Assembly (NCBI GenBank): GCA_964421565.1
Contig: CAYQXJ010000007.1
Span: 1 to 64,000, forward strand
Origin: CAYQXJ01 sp964421565
GTDB lineage: Bacteria; Planctomycetota; Brocadiia; SM23-32
DNA: 64,000 nt
Reading direction: 5' to 3'
Part shown: one piece after another, positions 34,968 to 43,864 of the stretch
How positions within the stretch are numbered: the first letter of the stretch is position 1
Layout: the number at the start of each line of letters is the position of its first letter
The notes under the pieces: model-generated
Told to the model about the DNA's origin: nothing
Seen by the model: the letters and a program-made list of their open reading frames with translations, nothing else
Databases searched by the model: none
Position numbers and translations under genes: made by a program

Positions 34968-36470
34968 TTAGGGCGCATCGCCCGCCCAGCACAGAGCGCA
35001 GCGCACGGCGCGCTGCCAGCCAGCGTACAGCCGTTCACGTCGCTGCTCCGTTGCTGTCGGCTCAAACGTCCTGTCGGCCTTCCACAACTGGCGCACTTCC
35101 TCCAGCCCGCCCCAGAAACCAATGGCCAGCCCGGCGGCGTATGCGGCCCCGAGCGCCGTAGTCTCGCCGACCTGAGGCCGCACAACGGGGATGCCCAGCA
35201 CGTCGGCCTGAAACTGGCAGAGGAAGTCGTTGACTACGGCACCGCCGTCCACGCGGAGCCCGTGCGCGGGATTCGGCGGCCGGCCGGCGTCGGCGCTCAT
35301 CGCATCCATGACGTCGCGCGTCTGATAGGCCATCGCCTCCAGAGCCGCACGAACGAGGTGGGCGGCCCCGGTCCCGCGCGTCAGGCCCACCAGCGTGCCA
35401 CGCGCTTCCGGCTGCCAGTAGGGAGCCCCGAGGCCGGCAAACGCCGGCACGAAGTAGACACCCTCCGTGGATTTCACCGACTCCGCCAGGCGCCGGCTTT
35501 CTGCCGCGTCTACGATCACCCCCAGCCCGTCGCGAAGCCACTGGATGGCTGCGCCGGTCACGAAGACCGACCCCTCCAGGGCGTAGCGCACCGGTTGACC
35601 CGGCAGTTGGAGGGCGATGGTGGTCAGCAACCCGTGTTCGCTGCTGACCGGCTCAGCGCCTGTGTTCCGCAGCAGGAACGAACCGGTGCCGTAGGTGTTC
35701 TTCGTGTCGCCTGGCTCGAACCCCGCTTGCCCGAACAGCGCCGCCTGCTGGTCGCCGAGATCCGCCGCCAGGGGCACTGCCGTGCCGTCCAGCTCGAACT
35801 CGCCGTATACCTCCGAGCTTGTGCGGACTTCGGGCAACAGTTCGCGCGGCACGCCGAACAGGTCGAGGAGATCCGCATCCCAGTCCATCTGGCGGATGTT
35901 GTAGAGCATCGTGCGGCAGGCGTTCGTGGGATCCGTGACGTGCCGACCGGTCAGCTTCCAGGCGAGCCAGCAGTCGATGGTGCCGGCACGGGCCGTGCCC
36001 TGCTCAACGGCGCGGCGGACGGTGGGCACGTTCTGCAGAAGCCATTCTATCTTTGTGGCGGAGAAGTAGGGGTCGGGCGGCAGGCCGGTCTTGCGCCGAA
36101 TGCTGCCCCCCCTGCCCTGCTGGAGCAGTTCGCGGCAACGGGCGGCGGTGCGGCGGTCCTGCCACACGATCGCGTTGTGCAGGGGTTTGCCCGTCTGGCT
36201 GTCCCACACGACGATCGTTTCGCGCTGGTTCGTCAAGCCGACCGCCGCCAGTTCGCGGGGCCTGATGCCCGCGTGCGAGAGCGCCTCGCGGATGACCCGG
36301 AGCGTATTGGTATGGATTTCCTCGGGGTCGTGTTCCACCCATCCGGGCCGGGGGAAGATCTGCGCGTGTTCGTGGTAGGCGCGCGCAAGCGGTCGGCCAT
36401 GGCGATCGAACACCATGAAACGTGTGCCCGTGGTGCCCTGGTCGATCGCGCCGACATAACGCTCGGCCAT
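34968..36470 (-). CDS. glpK: Glycerol kinase-type FGGY kinase
   Basis: 500 residues, full length. AIDQGTTGTRFMVFDRHGRP, PGWVEHDPEEI, VGLTNQRETIVVWD, NAIVWQDRR, DPTNACRTMLYNI and the C-terminal GLRVDGGAVVNDFLCQFQAD are the glycerol-kinase motifs; it phosphorylates glycerol to sn-glycerol-3-phosphate. It is the last gene of a run GH5-like, Zn-less dehydrogenase, isomerase, kinase, so a different polyol or ketose cannot be excluded. Its TAA stop coincides with the right-hand TTA duplication of the miniature element. ATG with GGAGGG. Confidence 0.88.
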   Translation of the reverse strand: MAERYVGAIDQGTTGTRFMVFDRHGRPLARAYHEHAQIFPRPGWVEHDPEEIHTNTLRVIREALSHAGIRPRELAAVGLTNQRETIVVWDSQTGKPLHNAIVWQDRRTAARCRELLQQGRGGSIRRKTGLPPDPYFSATKIEWLLQNVPTVRRAVEQGTARAGTIDCWLAWKLTGRHVTDPTNACRTMLYNIRQMDWDADLLDLFGVPRELLPEVRTSSEVYGEFELDGTAVPLAADLGDQQAALFGQAGFEPGDTKNTYGTGSFLLRNTGAEPVSSEHGLLTTIALQLPGQPVRYALEGSVFVTGAAIQWLRDGLGVIVDAAESRRLAESVKSTEGVYFVPAFAGLGAPYWQPEARGTLVGLTRGTGAAHLVRAALEAMAYQTRDVMDAMSADAGRPPNPAHGLRVDGGAVVNDFLCQFQADVLGIPVVRPQVGETTALGAAYAAGLAIGFWGGLEEVRQLWKADRTFEPTATEQRRERLYAGWQRAVRCALCWAGDAP

Positions 36471-36530
36471 CCCGCCCTCCGCAGATGGTTCGGTTCGGTC
36501 CGCTTCTGCTGCGCTCAGGAGTGAACGGTC

Positions 36531-37310
36531 TCAGACGTCGCAGACCTCGAATGCCTCGCGCAGCGCCTCCACCGGGTCGCCCTGGATGCCGTATTCGTGC
36601 GCCACGTAGAGCGGGAAACCCGATTCGGCGATGGCGCGCATCACGGCCGGGTAGTATATCTCCTGCTTTTCGTTCAGGGGGCCGCGTCCCGGGTTGCCGG
36701 CGGTGTGGAAGTGGCCTATGTAGTCGATATTGTCCCGGATCGTGCGGATCAGGTCGCCTTCCATGATCTGCATGTGGTAGATGTCATAGAGCAGCTTCGC
36801 CCGCGGCGAACCTACGGCACGGCAGACGCGCACGCCCCATTCGGTGTGGTCACACTGGTAGTCGGGATGGTCCACCTTGGAGTTGAGCAGCTCCATGTTC
36901 AGGTTGACGCCGGCATCCTCGGCTGCGTCCGTCACGCGGCTGAGCCCGGCGGCACAGACGGCTATGGACTCCTCGTCATCGCGCCCGTTGCGGTTGCCGC
37001 TGAAGCAGATAAGGCCGGGTATGTCGTGCGCTGCGGCCAGCTCGATTGACTCGAGCAGTTCGCGCTCGATGCGGTCGTGGTTCTCGGGGTTGTTCAGCCC
37101 GTCGGTCAGGCTGTTATGCCCGGCCATGGAGGCGATGCGCAGCCCGTGCTTCGGGGCCAGGTCCGTCAGTTCTTCGAAAGGCGCGCCACTTCGTCCCCAT
37201 ATCTCGACAGCGGCATAGCCTATCTCGGCCGCGCGTCGGAGCAGTTCATCGAGTTCGACACCCTTGCCAGTGTATAGCGGCAGGCAGAACGACTGATTGA
37301 TGCGAGCCAT
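36531..37310 (-). CDS. Hydroxypyruvate isomerase-like TIM-barrel sugar isomerase
   Basis: 259 residues of the xylose-isomerase-like AP endonuclease-2 barrel. Metal ligands are suggested by NLNMELLNSKVDHPDYQCDH (Glu and Asp), LLYDIYHMQ, GHFHTAGNPGRGPL and YVAHEYG. These blocks fit the Hyi/OtnI branch that interconverts hydroxypyruvate/tartronate semialdehyde or 2-oxo sugars. It lies 10 nt after the dehydrogenase gene and 60 nt before the kinase in the same operon. Confidence 0.82.
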   Translation of the reverse strand: MARINQSFCLPLYTGKGVELDELLRRAAEIGYAAVEIWGRSGAPFEELTDLAPKHGLRIASMAGHNSLTDGLNNPENHDRIERELLESIELAAAHDIPGLICFSGNRNGRDDEESIAVCAAGLSRVTDAAEDAGVNLNMELLNSKVDHPDYQCDHTEWGVRVCRAVGSPRAKLLYDIYHMQIMEGDLIRTIRDNIDYIGHFHTAGNPGRGPLNEKQEIYYPAVMRAIAESGFPLYVAHEYGIQGDPVEALREAFEVCDV

Positions 37311-37320
37311 GGTTCTTCCC

Positions 37321-38346
37321 TCAGAATCGTGCGCCCAGTTTGATGTTCGTCTCGGGCGCGTGGGCGATGGTCAGGTAGGCGTCCGGCAGTTCCTCAAAAG
37401 GCACAACGGGCTCCACGATCGGCTCGCCCGTGAGCCTTCCTTCGCAGAGCAGTCGCCAGCAAGTGGCGTAGATACGGGCCTCGTCCCACCGCGGATGCTC
37501 GCGGTTCGGCTCCGAGCAAGCGCGGGAGAACAAGATGGTCGGGATGTTCAGATGGGCTTCCGCACCGAAGTCGAGCCCGGCAGGATAGGGTGGCGGGTAG
37601 GCTCCGGCCACAACTCTGCCCGCGTAGGCGACTCCCCGAATGGCATGCTGCATGGCCTGCACGTTCCCGCTGTACTCGATGCACACGTCGGCACCGCGTT
37701 TTTCGGTCGCCTTCTTGATCTCGACGCCTGCGTCGCACGCTGTGGGATCGAGGACCAGGTCGGCGCCGCAGGCTTCGGCCGCCCGGCGCCGGTTTGCCAG
37801 CGGTTCGATGGCGATGACGGGGTGGGCGCCGCAGATGGCGGCGATCTGCACGCACATCAGCCCGATGGCGCCCATGCCGAAGATCGCCACAGCGTCGCCG
37901 ACGCGCACGTTCCCGTCGCGCATAGCCGCCATGGCGAAGTCGGCAGGGTCCAGACAGACAGCCGACTGCCACGGCATCCGTTCTGACATTTCCCGCAGGC
38001 CGCCCGCGCCGACCACATGCACCTCGCGAAAGCCTCCGTAGCCGCAGACACGGTCGCCGACCTCTGTGCCCTCCACAGCCGCGCCGACTTCCTCCACCCG
38101 CCCGACGAACATGTTTCCGAAGAACGGCGCCCAGGCGGGCTCGCCATCAGTCTCGATGAACAGGCCGAGTTCGCAGTCCCATCGGCCGCGTTCGGCGCCG
38201 TACCCTTTGTAGGCGGCCATCTCCGTTCCGTGCTTGGCGGCGGCGAACTCGGTCCGCACTCGCACCTGGTCCTTCGCCACCTTCTGTGGTTCATATTCCT
38301 GCAGCCGCAGATCGTCCCATCCGAACGCCTTCAGCTCCCTGGGCAT
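37321..38346 (-). CDS. MDR-family dehydrogenase lacking the structural zinc motif
   Basis: 341 residues from ATG 38346 (AGGAGG at 7 nt); the longer frame upstream has no ribosome site. NAD(P)-binding FGMGAIGLMCVQIAAICGAH near 145 and the alcohol-dehydrogenase N-domain are clear. KHGTEMAAYKG replaces the usual CxGSD catalytic-zinc site, and the CxxCxxC structural site is missing, so this is probably a metal-poor or atypical MDR enzyme. Encoded 10 nt downstream of the GH5-like gene, it likely oxidises a sugar or polyol released by that pathway. Confidence 0.8.
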   Translation of the reverse strand: MPRELKAFGWDDLRLQEYEPQKVAKDQVRVRTEFAAAKHGTEMAAYKGYGAERGRWDCELGLFIETDGEPAWAPFFGNMFVGRVEEVGAAVEGTEVGDRVCGYGGFREVHVVGAGGLREMSERMPWQSAVCLDPADFAMAAMRDGNVRVGDAVAIFGMGAIGLMCVQIAAICGAHPVIAIEPLANRRRAAEACGADLVLDPTACDAGVEIKKATEKRGADVCIEYSGNVQAMQHAIRGVAYAGRVVAGAYPPPYPAGLDFGAEAHLNIPTILFSRACSEPNREHPRWDEARIYATCWRLLCEGRLTGEPIVEPVVPFEELPDAYLTIAHAPETNIKLGARF

Positions 38347-38356
38347 CCTGCACCTC

Positions 38357-39790
38357 CTAATGGCTGACATCCATTCGCACCACGATCGAACGACGGAACG
38401 GCGGCAGCACCAGGGCTGTCTCATCCGCCCCGAGTTCCGTCCACTCGTCCTGCCACGGATCGTAAGTGCGCACGCGCTTCGGCAGTGTACCGCCCGCCAG
38501 CTCCCGGGCATCGAGCGTCACCTGACGAAGTTCGGCGGGCGGGGCCTGCTCCTGCAGTTCTGCTCTCCAGTCGCTCTGGGTGTCCCGGCACCAAACCAGG
38601 ACGGTACGCCGGCCGCGCAGTGTGTACACCCGCAGCCGGTCGTGGTCAAGCATATGGGGAGCGAAACCCTCCGCCGGGGGCACGACGCCCGCGACTGCCC
38701 TGGCAAAGCGTCCGAAGTGCCACCACAGGTCGTTGCCGTCGACGTAGTGCGCCCAGTGCCAGATGTTTCCCGTCCCTGCCGCCCCGGCGAAGAAGGGGGC
38801 GAAGAGCACGTCGTGAAGTATGATGCCGTCCGTATCGCGCTCATACAGTCGGAAGGGTCCGGTGTGTGTGGGCTCCACGGCGCCGCTCTCGGCGAGCAGT
38901 ATGGGGCGGTCGGGGCACAGGCGCCTGAGTTCCCGCACGGCGTCGGCCGCGAGCACGTCGACCGGGCCGTGGCAGATCCCGAGCGGCGCGCCGAGGTCCA
39001 GGTAGCGATGGACCTGCGCCACGTCGTTGCCTGGCATGGCGCAGAGGCGGCGGTAGAGCTCACGCTTCTGTGCGGTGTCAAAGCTGCCGAGACTTTGCAT
39101 GCAGAGGTGGCGCGGGAACAGGCGATGCAACTGGGCCAGCATGGTCAGGCTCCACGGCATGATGTCGCCGCCCTGCACCGTGTCCATCTCGTTCCACAGT
39201 TCCCAGCCGAAGATGGCCGGCTCGTTAACATATCGCTGGGCGTACCAGCGCAGCTTGCGTCGGAACATGTCCCGACCGGCCTCGCCGTCCACCCATTCGG
39301 CCATGGACCGGGCGGGCCCGCCGCGCGAGGCGTGGTGGAGCGGCTTCATGGCCCACAAGGTGTCGGCCTTCGCTGGATCGATTTCGCGGAAGGTCTCGAT
39401 CGTCAGTTTCAGCCGGATTCCCCGCTGGCGTGCCATTTCGAGCAGCCGGTCGAGCCGCCGGGCACGATCCCTGTCGTACTGCCCCGCGCGCTCGTGCTCG
39501 ACATCCCAGAAGCGCCAGCCGATCCAAACCCGGGCGAAGTTGCCGCCGTTGTCGGCCAGGCTGTCCAGCCATTTGCGCATGGTCTGCAGGCACTGACCCT
39601 CGTTCTCCAGGTCGCCGCGCATGCTTGCCAGGTTCAGCCCGATCGGCACGTAGGCTTCGCCGTCCGAGGTCTCGAAGTAGCGCGGGTCGCGCCCGCTAAC
39701 CCGGACATGGCCGCCCCCATGGTCCGATGAGTTCACAAATAACGAGTAAGCCGCACATATAACAGCCACCAACAACGCTGCGGAGAACAT
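38357..39790 (-). CDS. GH5/cellulase-like TIM-barrel glycosidase, membrane-anchored or secreted
   Basis: 477 residues from ATG 39790 (GGGAGG at 8 nt). An N-terminal hydrophobic segment (2-20) acts as signal or anchor. The (beta/alpha)8 barrel shows PIGLNLASMRG, NFARVWIGWRFWD, RLKLTIETFREI, the acid/base Glu in IFGWELWNEMD and the nucleophile Glu in ILLAESGAVEP, the arrangement of clan GH-A families. A beta-sandwich of about 110 residues ends the protein. First gene of a four-gene run (dehydrogenase, isomerase, kinase follow), so it probably feeds that pathway. Confidence 0.8.
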   Translation of the reverse strand: MFSAALLVAVICAAYSLFVNSSDHGGGHVRVSGRDPRYFETSDGEAYVPIGLNLASMRGDLENEGQCLQTMRKWLDSLADNGGNFARVWIGWRFWDVEHERAGQYDRDRARRLDRLLEMARQRGIRLKLTIETFREIDPAKADTLWAMKPLHHASRGGPARSMAEWVDGEAGRDMFRRKLRWYAQRYVNEPAIFGWELWNEMDTVQGGDIMPWSLTMLAQLHRLFPRHLCMQSLGSFDTAQKRELYRRLCAMPGNDVAQVHRYLDLGAPLGICHGPVDVLAADAVRELRRLCPDRPILLAESGAVEPTHTGPFRLYERDTDGIILHDVLFAPFFAGAAGTGNIWHWAHYVDGNDLWWHFGRFARAVAGVVPPAEGFAPHMLDHDRLRVYTLRGRRTVLVWCRDTQSDWRAELQEQAPPAELRQVTLDARELAGGTLPKRVRTYDPWQDEWTELGADETALVLPPFRRSIVVRMDVSH

Positions 39791-39938
39791 CGCCGATCCT
39801 CCCGTCTTCTCGAGACAGTGCAAACCATACGCTGCCCGAGACCGGGGCGCAAGGGTGCCGGGCGGCGTCTCAGTCTGCGCCGGAACGCTGGTTGCAGCGA
39901 GGATATCTGGAAACTTTGGAGAAAATGCCAGATTGGGG

Positions 39939-39968
39939 TTGAAATCGGCCACGGCCATCCCGTATCGT
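39939..39968 (+). promoter_or_regulatory. Putative promoter of the leader-DUF1854-ABC unit
   Basis: TTGAAA (39939-39944), 18-nt spacer, TATCGT (39963-39968). Transcription from about 39976 would give a leader of roughly 460 nt before the DUF1854 start. Confidence 0.45.
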
Positions 39969-39975
39969 AGAGGTA

Positions 39976-40437
39976 GAGTTCTGACGGGAGAGGGTCACGT
40001 AGTTAGACGTCGGCCGAGTTGAGACCGAAGGAACGCGGGTTCGGCGGCACGAGTCGCCGCGAACCCAGGACGAGTAGCACAAGGAGGCATCTTCGTTGCA
40101 CTGAATGAGGCCAGAGCCGCCGCTTACGGCCCGGGGGAGACCGAATGGGCCGTGACTGGTTTGGGCGTGTGTAAGACCTCGTTCGACCCACCAGGGCGAA
40201 AAAGCCCCTGCCCTACCTGCATGTTGCGAGAGCGGGGTGCGTGCGCAGTGTAGAGGCCCAAACCTCTAACGCAGCACGCGCACCGCAGGAAGGCGCAGCA
40301 CCCAACAACCCACAGCGGCTGATCGTGCGGCAGCCCGGATTGCATCGGCAAAGGCAAAGCCGGCGCGGATACCCGCAGAGGCGAGCCCTGTCGACCAGCC
40401 GACAACCGAACCGAACGCACCAAGAGAACAACAGAAC
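39976..40437 (+). ncRNA. Long hairpin-rich leader or small RNA upstream of DUF1854-ABC
   Basis: About 460 nt without a convincing reading frame between a plausible promoter and the DUF1854 gene. Three strong helices are visible: 40037-40066 (GGGTTC/GAACCC plus GCGGC/GCCGC with a 7-nt loop), 40126-40153 (ACGGCCC/GGGCCGT) and 40237-40285 (GGTGCG/CGCACC outer and TAGAGG/CCTCTA inner helix). A GGGC-GAAAAA-GCCC hairpin lies in between. The last 120 nt are A/C-rich, and the DUF1854 ATG has no clear Shine-Dalgarno, which would suit RNA-controlled translation. By eye it is not tmRNA, RNase P RNA or SRP RNA, nor any riboswitch I know. It could be a regulatory leader or an independent RNA. Confidence 0.45.
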
Positions 40438-40932
40438 ATGACTGAAGGCACAAAAACAGGATACGTGGAGCCGGACCGGCTCACCATAACCAAGGACGAA
40501 TCGAACAACCTCTGCGTCGCCATCGACGGCGAGGGCGAGTGGCGGAAGGTGGCGGTCAAGCTCGCCTTCCCCTACTCGGAGCCGGAGAGCTTCGTGGCTC
40601 TGCTGGCGGACGACGAAGAGGTTGGCATCATCCGTGACCTGAGCGAGCTGGATGAAGATTCGGCGGCCCTGGTGCGCGAAGCGCTCCAGAAGCGTTACCA
40701 CATTCCCGTGATCGAGAGCATCGTGTCCGTCGACGACGCGCACAACGCGACGCGGTGGACGGTGGAGACCGACCGGGGCAGGCGCAGCTTCCTGGTGCGC
40801 GACCGGCACAACTTCCTGCGTATCAAGCACGGCGACAAGATCATCATCGACGTGGACGGCGGGCGCTACCGCCTGCCGCGTGAACGCCGCTACGACAAAC
40901 AGAGCCAGAAACTACTCGACCTGCACGGCTGA
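40438..40932 (+). CDS. DUF1854 family protein
   Basis: 164 residues, no signal or membrane segment. N-terminal beta-rich part (LTITKDESNNLCVAIDGEGE), then FPYSEPESFVALLADDEEVG, GIIRDLSELDEDS, LVREALQKRYHIPVIESI, and TDRGRRSFLVRDRHNFLRI, all typical of DUF1854. In other bacteria this family is nearly always next to an ABC transporter and has been linked by gene context to cyanophycin (multi-Arg-poly-Asp) metabolism; that link is a recollection of family annotation and no cyanophycin gene is seen here. It ends 27 nt before the ABC transporter gene, so one operon is likely. Confidence 0.85.
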   Translation: MTEGTKTGYVEPDRLTITKDESNNLCVAIDGEGEWRKVAVKLAFPYSEPESFVALLADDEEVGIIRDLSELDEDSAALVREALQKRYHIPVIESIVSVDDAHNATRWTVETDRGRRSFLVRDRHNFLRIKHGDKIIIDVDGGRYRLPRERRYDKQSQKLLDLHG

Positions 40933-40959
40933 CCCCGCGCAGGCACGGAGAGACGAAAG

Positions 40960-43242
40960 ATGGGCACGAACCGAGCCATAGTCTGGAAGCTGGACGAGAC
41001 ACCTGAATGGGTGCAGCCCAAACTGGAGGAGCTGTTCCCCGGCGAGGAGAAGGTCAGGCTCTGCTTCGAGAGCGACATGACGCTGGACGGGCACTACGAG
41101 CCCGAGGCGCTCGTGGTGACCGACCAGCGCGTGCTGGCCATCGGGCCGGGCAGCGCTGAGCCTCTGCGAGAGGTGCCGCTGCGCGACGTGGCCCTCTCCA
41201 AGGTGAAGTGGCACATGGGCAACGGCATCCTGCTGATCACCACCTGGGACCACAACGTGGAGATGCAGCGCTTCTCTCCGAGCCTCGCAGACCAGGTCGA
41301 GGAGTTCAAGGAGGAGCTGGACCAGTACCTGATGGACCGCCTCGCCTGGGAAGCGCCCGACCAGCACGAGCAAGACCTGGAGCATCGCGATGAGGAGGAC
41401 TCCACCGGCGATGCCAGCGAAGGCGCCCGACGCTGCCCGGAGTGCGGGCAGCTGCTGCCCCGTGACCGTGACATCTGCCGCGCGTGCGTCAGCACGAAGC
41501 GCGTCGTCTCGCGCATGCTGGCCTACCTGAAACCGTACAAGAAGACGATCGCCCTCAGCCTGGTGCTCACCTGCATCATGTCGGGCGTCACGGTCGTCGT
41601 GCCCCGCCTCGGCAAGACGATCATCGACGAGGGCGTCAGGAACGGCAATCTGGGCGTGCTGCGCACGGTCGCCATAGTCCTCGGGCTGATGCTGCTGGTG
41701 CGGGCAGGGGTGGCGGCGCTGCGCAAGCTGGTCGTAGTGCGCGTGGCCCAGAACGTCATCTACGACCTGCGCCACGGCGTCTATTCCCACCTGCAGAAGC
41801 TGTCCATGGACTTCCATGACCGCCAGAGCACGGGGCGGCTTATCGCGCGCGTGGTCAGCGATACCACCCGTCTGCAGCGGTTCGCCGTCGGCCAGGTTCA
41901 GCAGTTCGTAGTGGACGTCTTCGTGCTGGTGATGATGCTGGGACTCATGCTGTCCCAATCAGTGACGCTTACGCTGATGGTCTGGTTCCCGCTGCCGATC
42001 TTCTACTTCCTGATTCGCTGGTACCGTAACAACATCCACAAGGTGCTGCGCAAGGCGTTCCGCCTCAGCGCGGGCATGAGCGGCCACCTGGCGGACACGA
42101 TCCCGGGCATCGCAATGGTGAAGGCATTTAGCCAGGAGAACCGAACTATCGACGAGTTCAACCGGCTGAGCAACGGCTATCGCGAGGAACGCATCAAGGC
42201 GACCGCCTTCTCCGCTGCATTCGCCGGGGCGTTCGTGGTGCTGACGCAGGTCGGCACGGTCCTGGTCTACTGGCTGGGTGGGCGCGCTGCGGTCATGGGC
42301 GAGTTCACCACCGGCAGCCTGGTCATGTTCATCGGCTGGCTGGCGATCATGTACGGCCCGGTGCGACGTTTCGCATTGTTGACGGAGCAGTTCGAAAGCG
42401 CTGCTACCTCGGCAGAGCGCGTCTTTGACGTTCTCGATGCGGAGGTCGTCGTCAGCGACAAGGAAGACGGCGAGGAGCTGGAAGAGATCCGCGAGGGGAT
42501 ACGTTTCGAGGGCGTCGGGTTCAATTATGAGGGCGGTCCGCTGGTGCTGAGAGACGTTTCGTTCGAAGTCAAAGCGGGCGAGACCGTGGGCATCGTGGGG
42601 CCGAGCGGCTCGGGCAAGAGCACTCTAATGAAGCTGCTCTGCCGGTTCTACGACCCGAGCAAGGGACGCATCCTGGTGGACGGCACTGACCTTTCGGACA
42701 TCAAGCTGAAGTCCTTCCGCAGGCAGCTCGCCGTGGTCGGTCAGAGCCCGGTTCTGTTCCGCGACTCGATCCTGGAGAATATCCGCTACGGGCGGCCCGA
42801 CGCCAACCGCGATGAGGTCATCCGCGCAGCGCGCATCGCCAACGCCCACGAGTTCATCATGAGCTTCCCCGAGGCGTACGACACGAACGCACGGGAGCAG
42901 GGCAACCGTTTCTCCGGCGGCGAGCGCCAGCGCATATGCATTGCGCGCGCCATCGTCAAAGACCCCGAACTCCTGGTGCTCGACGAAGCAACCTCGTCGG
43001 TGGACACCAAGAATGAGAAGTTGATCCAGGAGGCGCTCGATCGCCTCTGCCGAGACCGGACCACCTTCATCATCGCCCACCGGCTCAGCACGCTGCGCAA
43101 TGCGGACAAGATTGCCATGTTCGAGGACGGCAGGCTGCTCGACATCGCGCCGCACGACGAGCTGATGGAGCGGTGCACCGAATACCGCGAACTGGTAAAG
43201 AGCCAGAGTGCCCTCGGCGAGGAGGCGCCGCTCGAGCTCTGA
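40960..43242 (+). CDS. ABC exporter with N-terminal PH-like domain and zinc ribbon
   Basis: 760 residues, ATG with GGAGAG upstream. About 1-130: a soluble beta-rich domain (VVTDQRVLAIGPG, LSKVKWHMGNGILLITT) resembling bacterial PH-like domains. Then an acidic linker and a zinc ribbon CPECGQLLPRDRDICRAC near 155-172. From about 180 a six-helix exporter transmembrane domain, and from about 510 the nucleotide-binding domain with Walker A GPSGSGKST, signature FSGGERQR and Walker B LLVLDEATSSVD, followed by the His-loop IIAHRLS. A homodimeric exporter of an unidentified substrate, with the added domains probably contacting the DUF1854 partner. Confidence 0.9.
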   Translation: MGTNRAIVWKLDETPEWVQPKLEELFPGEEKVRLCFESDMTLDGHYEPEALVVTDQRVLAIGPGSAEPLREVPLRDVALSKVKWHMGNGILLITTWDHNVEMQRFSPSLADQVEEFKEELDQYLMDRLAWEAPDQHEQDLEHRDEEDSTGDASEGARRCPECGQLLPRDRDICRACVSTKRVVSRMLAYLKPYKKTIALSLVLTCIMSGVTVVVPRLGKTIIDEGVRNGNLGVLRTVAIVLGLMLLVRAGVAALRKLVVVRVAQNVIYDLRHGVYSHLQKLSMDFHDRQSTGRLIARVVSDTTRLQRFAVGQVQQFVVDVFVLVMMLGLMLSQSVTLTLMVWFPLPIFYFLIRWYRNNIHKVLRKAFRLSAGMSGHLADTIPGIAMVKAFSQENRTIDEFNRLSNGYREERIKATAFSAAFAGAFVVLTQVGTVLVYWLGGRAAVMGEFTTGSLVMFIGWLAIMYGPVRRFALLTEQFESAATSAERVFDVLDAEVVVSDKEDGEELEEIREGIRFEGVGFNYEGGPLVLRDVSFEVKAGETVGIVGPSGSGKSTLMKLLCRFYDPSKGRILVDGTDLSDIKLKSFRRQLAVVGQSPVLFRDSILENIRYGRPDANRDEVIRAARIANAHEFIMSFPEAYDTNAREQGNRFSGGERQRICIARAIVKDPELLVLDEATSSVDTKNEKLIQEALDRLCRDRTTFIIAHRLSTLRNADKIAMFEDGRLLDIAPHDELMERCTEYRELVKSQSALGEEAPLEL

Positions 43243-43323
43243 CGGCGGCCCGTACCGAACGGCGAATCACACGGGGCGAGGCGGCGCAGTGCCTTCCGCG
43301 TCGCCTCGCCCGGCGCACATGGC

Positions 43324-43785
43324 TTACGCCAGCGCCGACATCACACTCGGCACAGTGTCCCCGGGGCTGATCTTGTACCAGGCCTGTTCGATCCTGCCGT
43401 CCGCGTCCACCAGGAATGCGCTGCGGATGATGCCCTCGTAGGTCTTGCCGTACATCGACTTCTCGCCCCAGACGCCCCACGCCTCGGCGACCTTGTGGTC
43501 GGGATCGGAGAGCAGCGGGAAGCTGAGCTTGTGCTTGTCGTCGAACTTCTTTTGGGCATCCGGCTGGTCCGGGCTGATCCCTATGGCCGCAACGCCTGCC
43601 TGCGAGAGCTCGGGCATGGCGTCGCGCACAGCGCACGCCTGCGTGGTGCAGCCCGACGTGCTGGCCTTCGGGTAGAAGTAGACCAGTACCCGTCGTCCCT
43701 TGTAGTCGGACAGCTTAACAGTGTCGCCGTTCTGGTCTTTCAGACTGAACTTGGACGCTTCCGCCCCCACTCCCAGAGCCGCCAT
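43324..43785 (-). CDS. bcp: Peroxiredoxin, BCP/PrxQ type
   Basis: 153 residues from ATG 43785 (GGAGG at 7 nt). Thioredoxin fold with SDYKGRRVLVYFYPKASTSG then CTTQAC: the peroxidatic Cys and a resolving Cys five residues later, the atypical two-Cys pattern of BCP. Later DPDHKVAEAWGVWGEK and YEGIIRSAFLVDADG blocks confirm it. Reduces hydroperoxides with thioredoxin. It lies 79 nt downstream of the photolyase gene on the same strand. Confidence 0.93.
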   Translation of the reverse strand: MAALGVGAEASKFSLKDQNGDTVKLSDYKGRRVLVYFYPKASTSGCTTQACAVRDAMPELSQAGVAAIGISPDQPDAQKKFDDKHKLSFPLLSDPDHKVAEAWGVWGEKSMYGKTYEGIIRSAFLVDADGRIEQAWYKISPGDTVPSVMSALA

Positions 43786-43864
43786 GCTCCGTCCTCCCCC
43801 CCCTCTGTGACGCACCTGTGCGCCGATCAGCCCGAGCACGACGGCTGCGACCGGAATAGTCGCT

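Noticed and set aside
39976..40437. tmRNA, RNase P RNA, SRP RNA or T-box/TPP riboswitch in the leader
   Set aside because: None of the conserved sequence blocks of these RNAs is present; only generic helices are visible.
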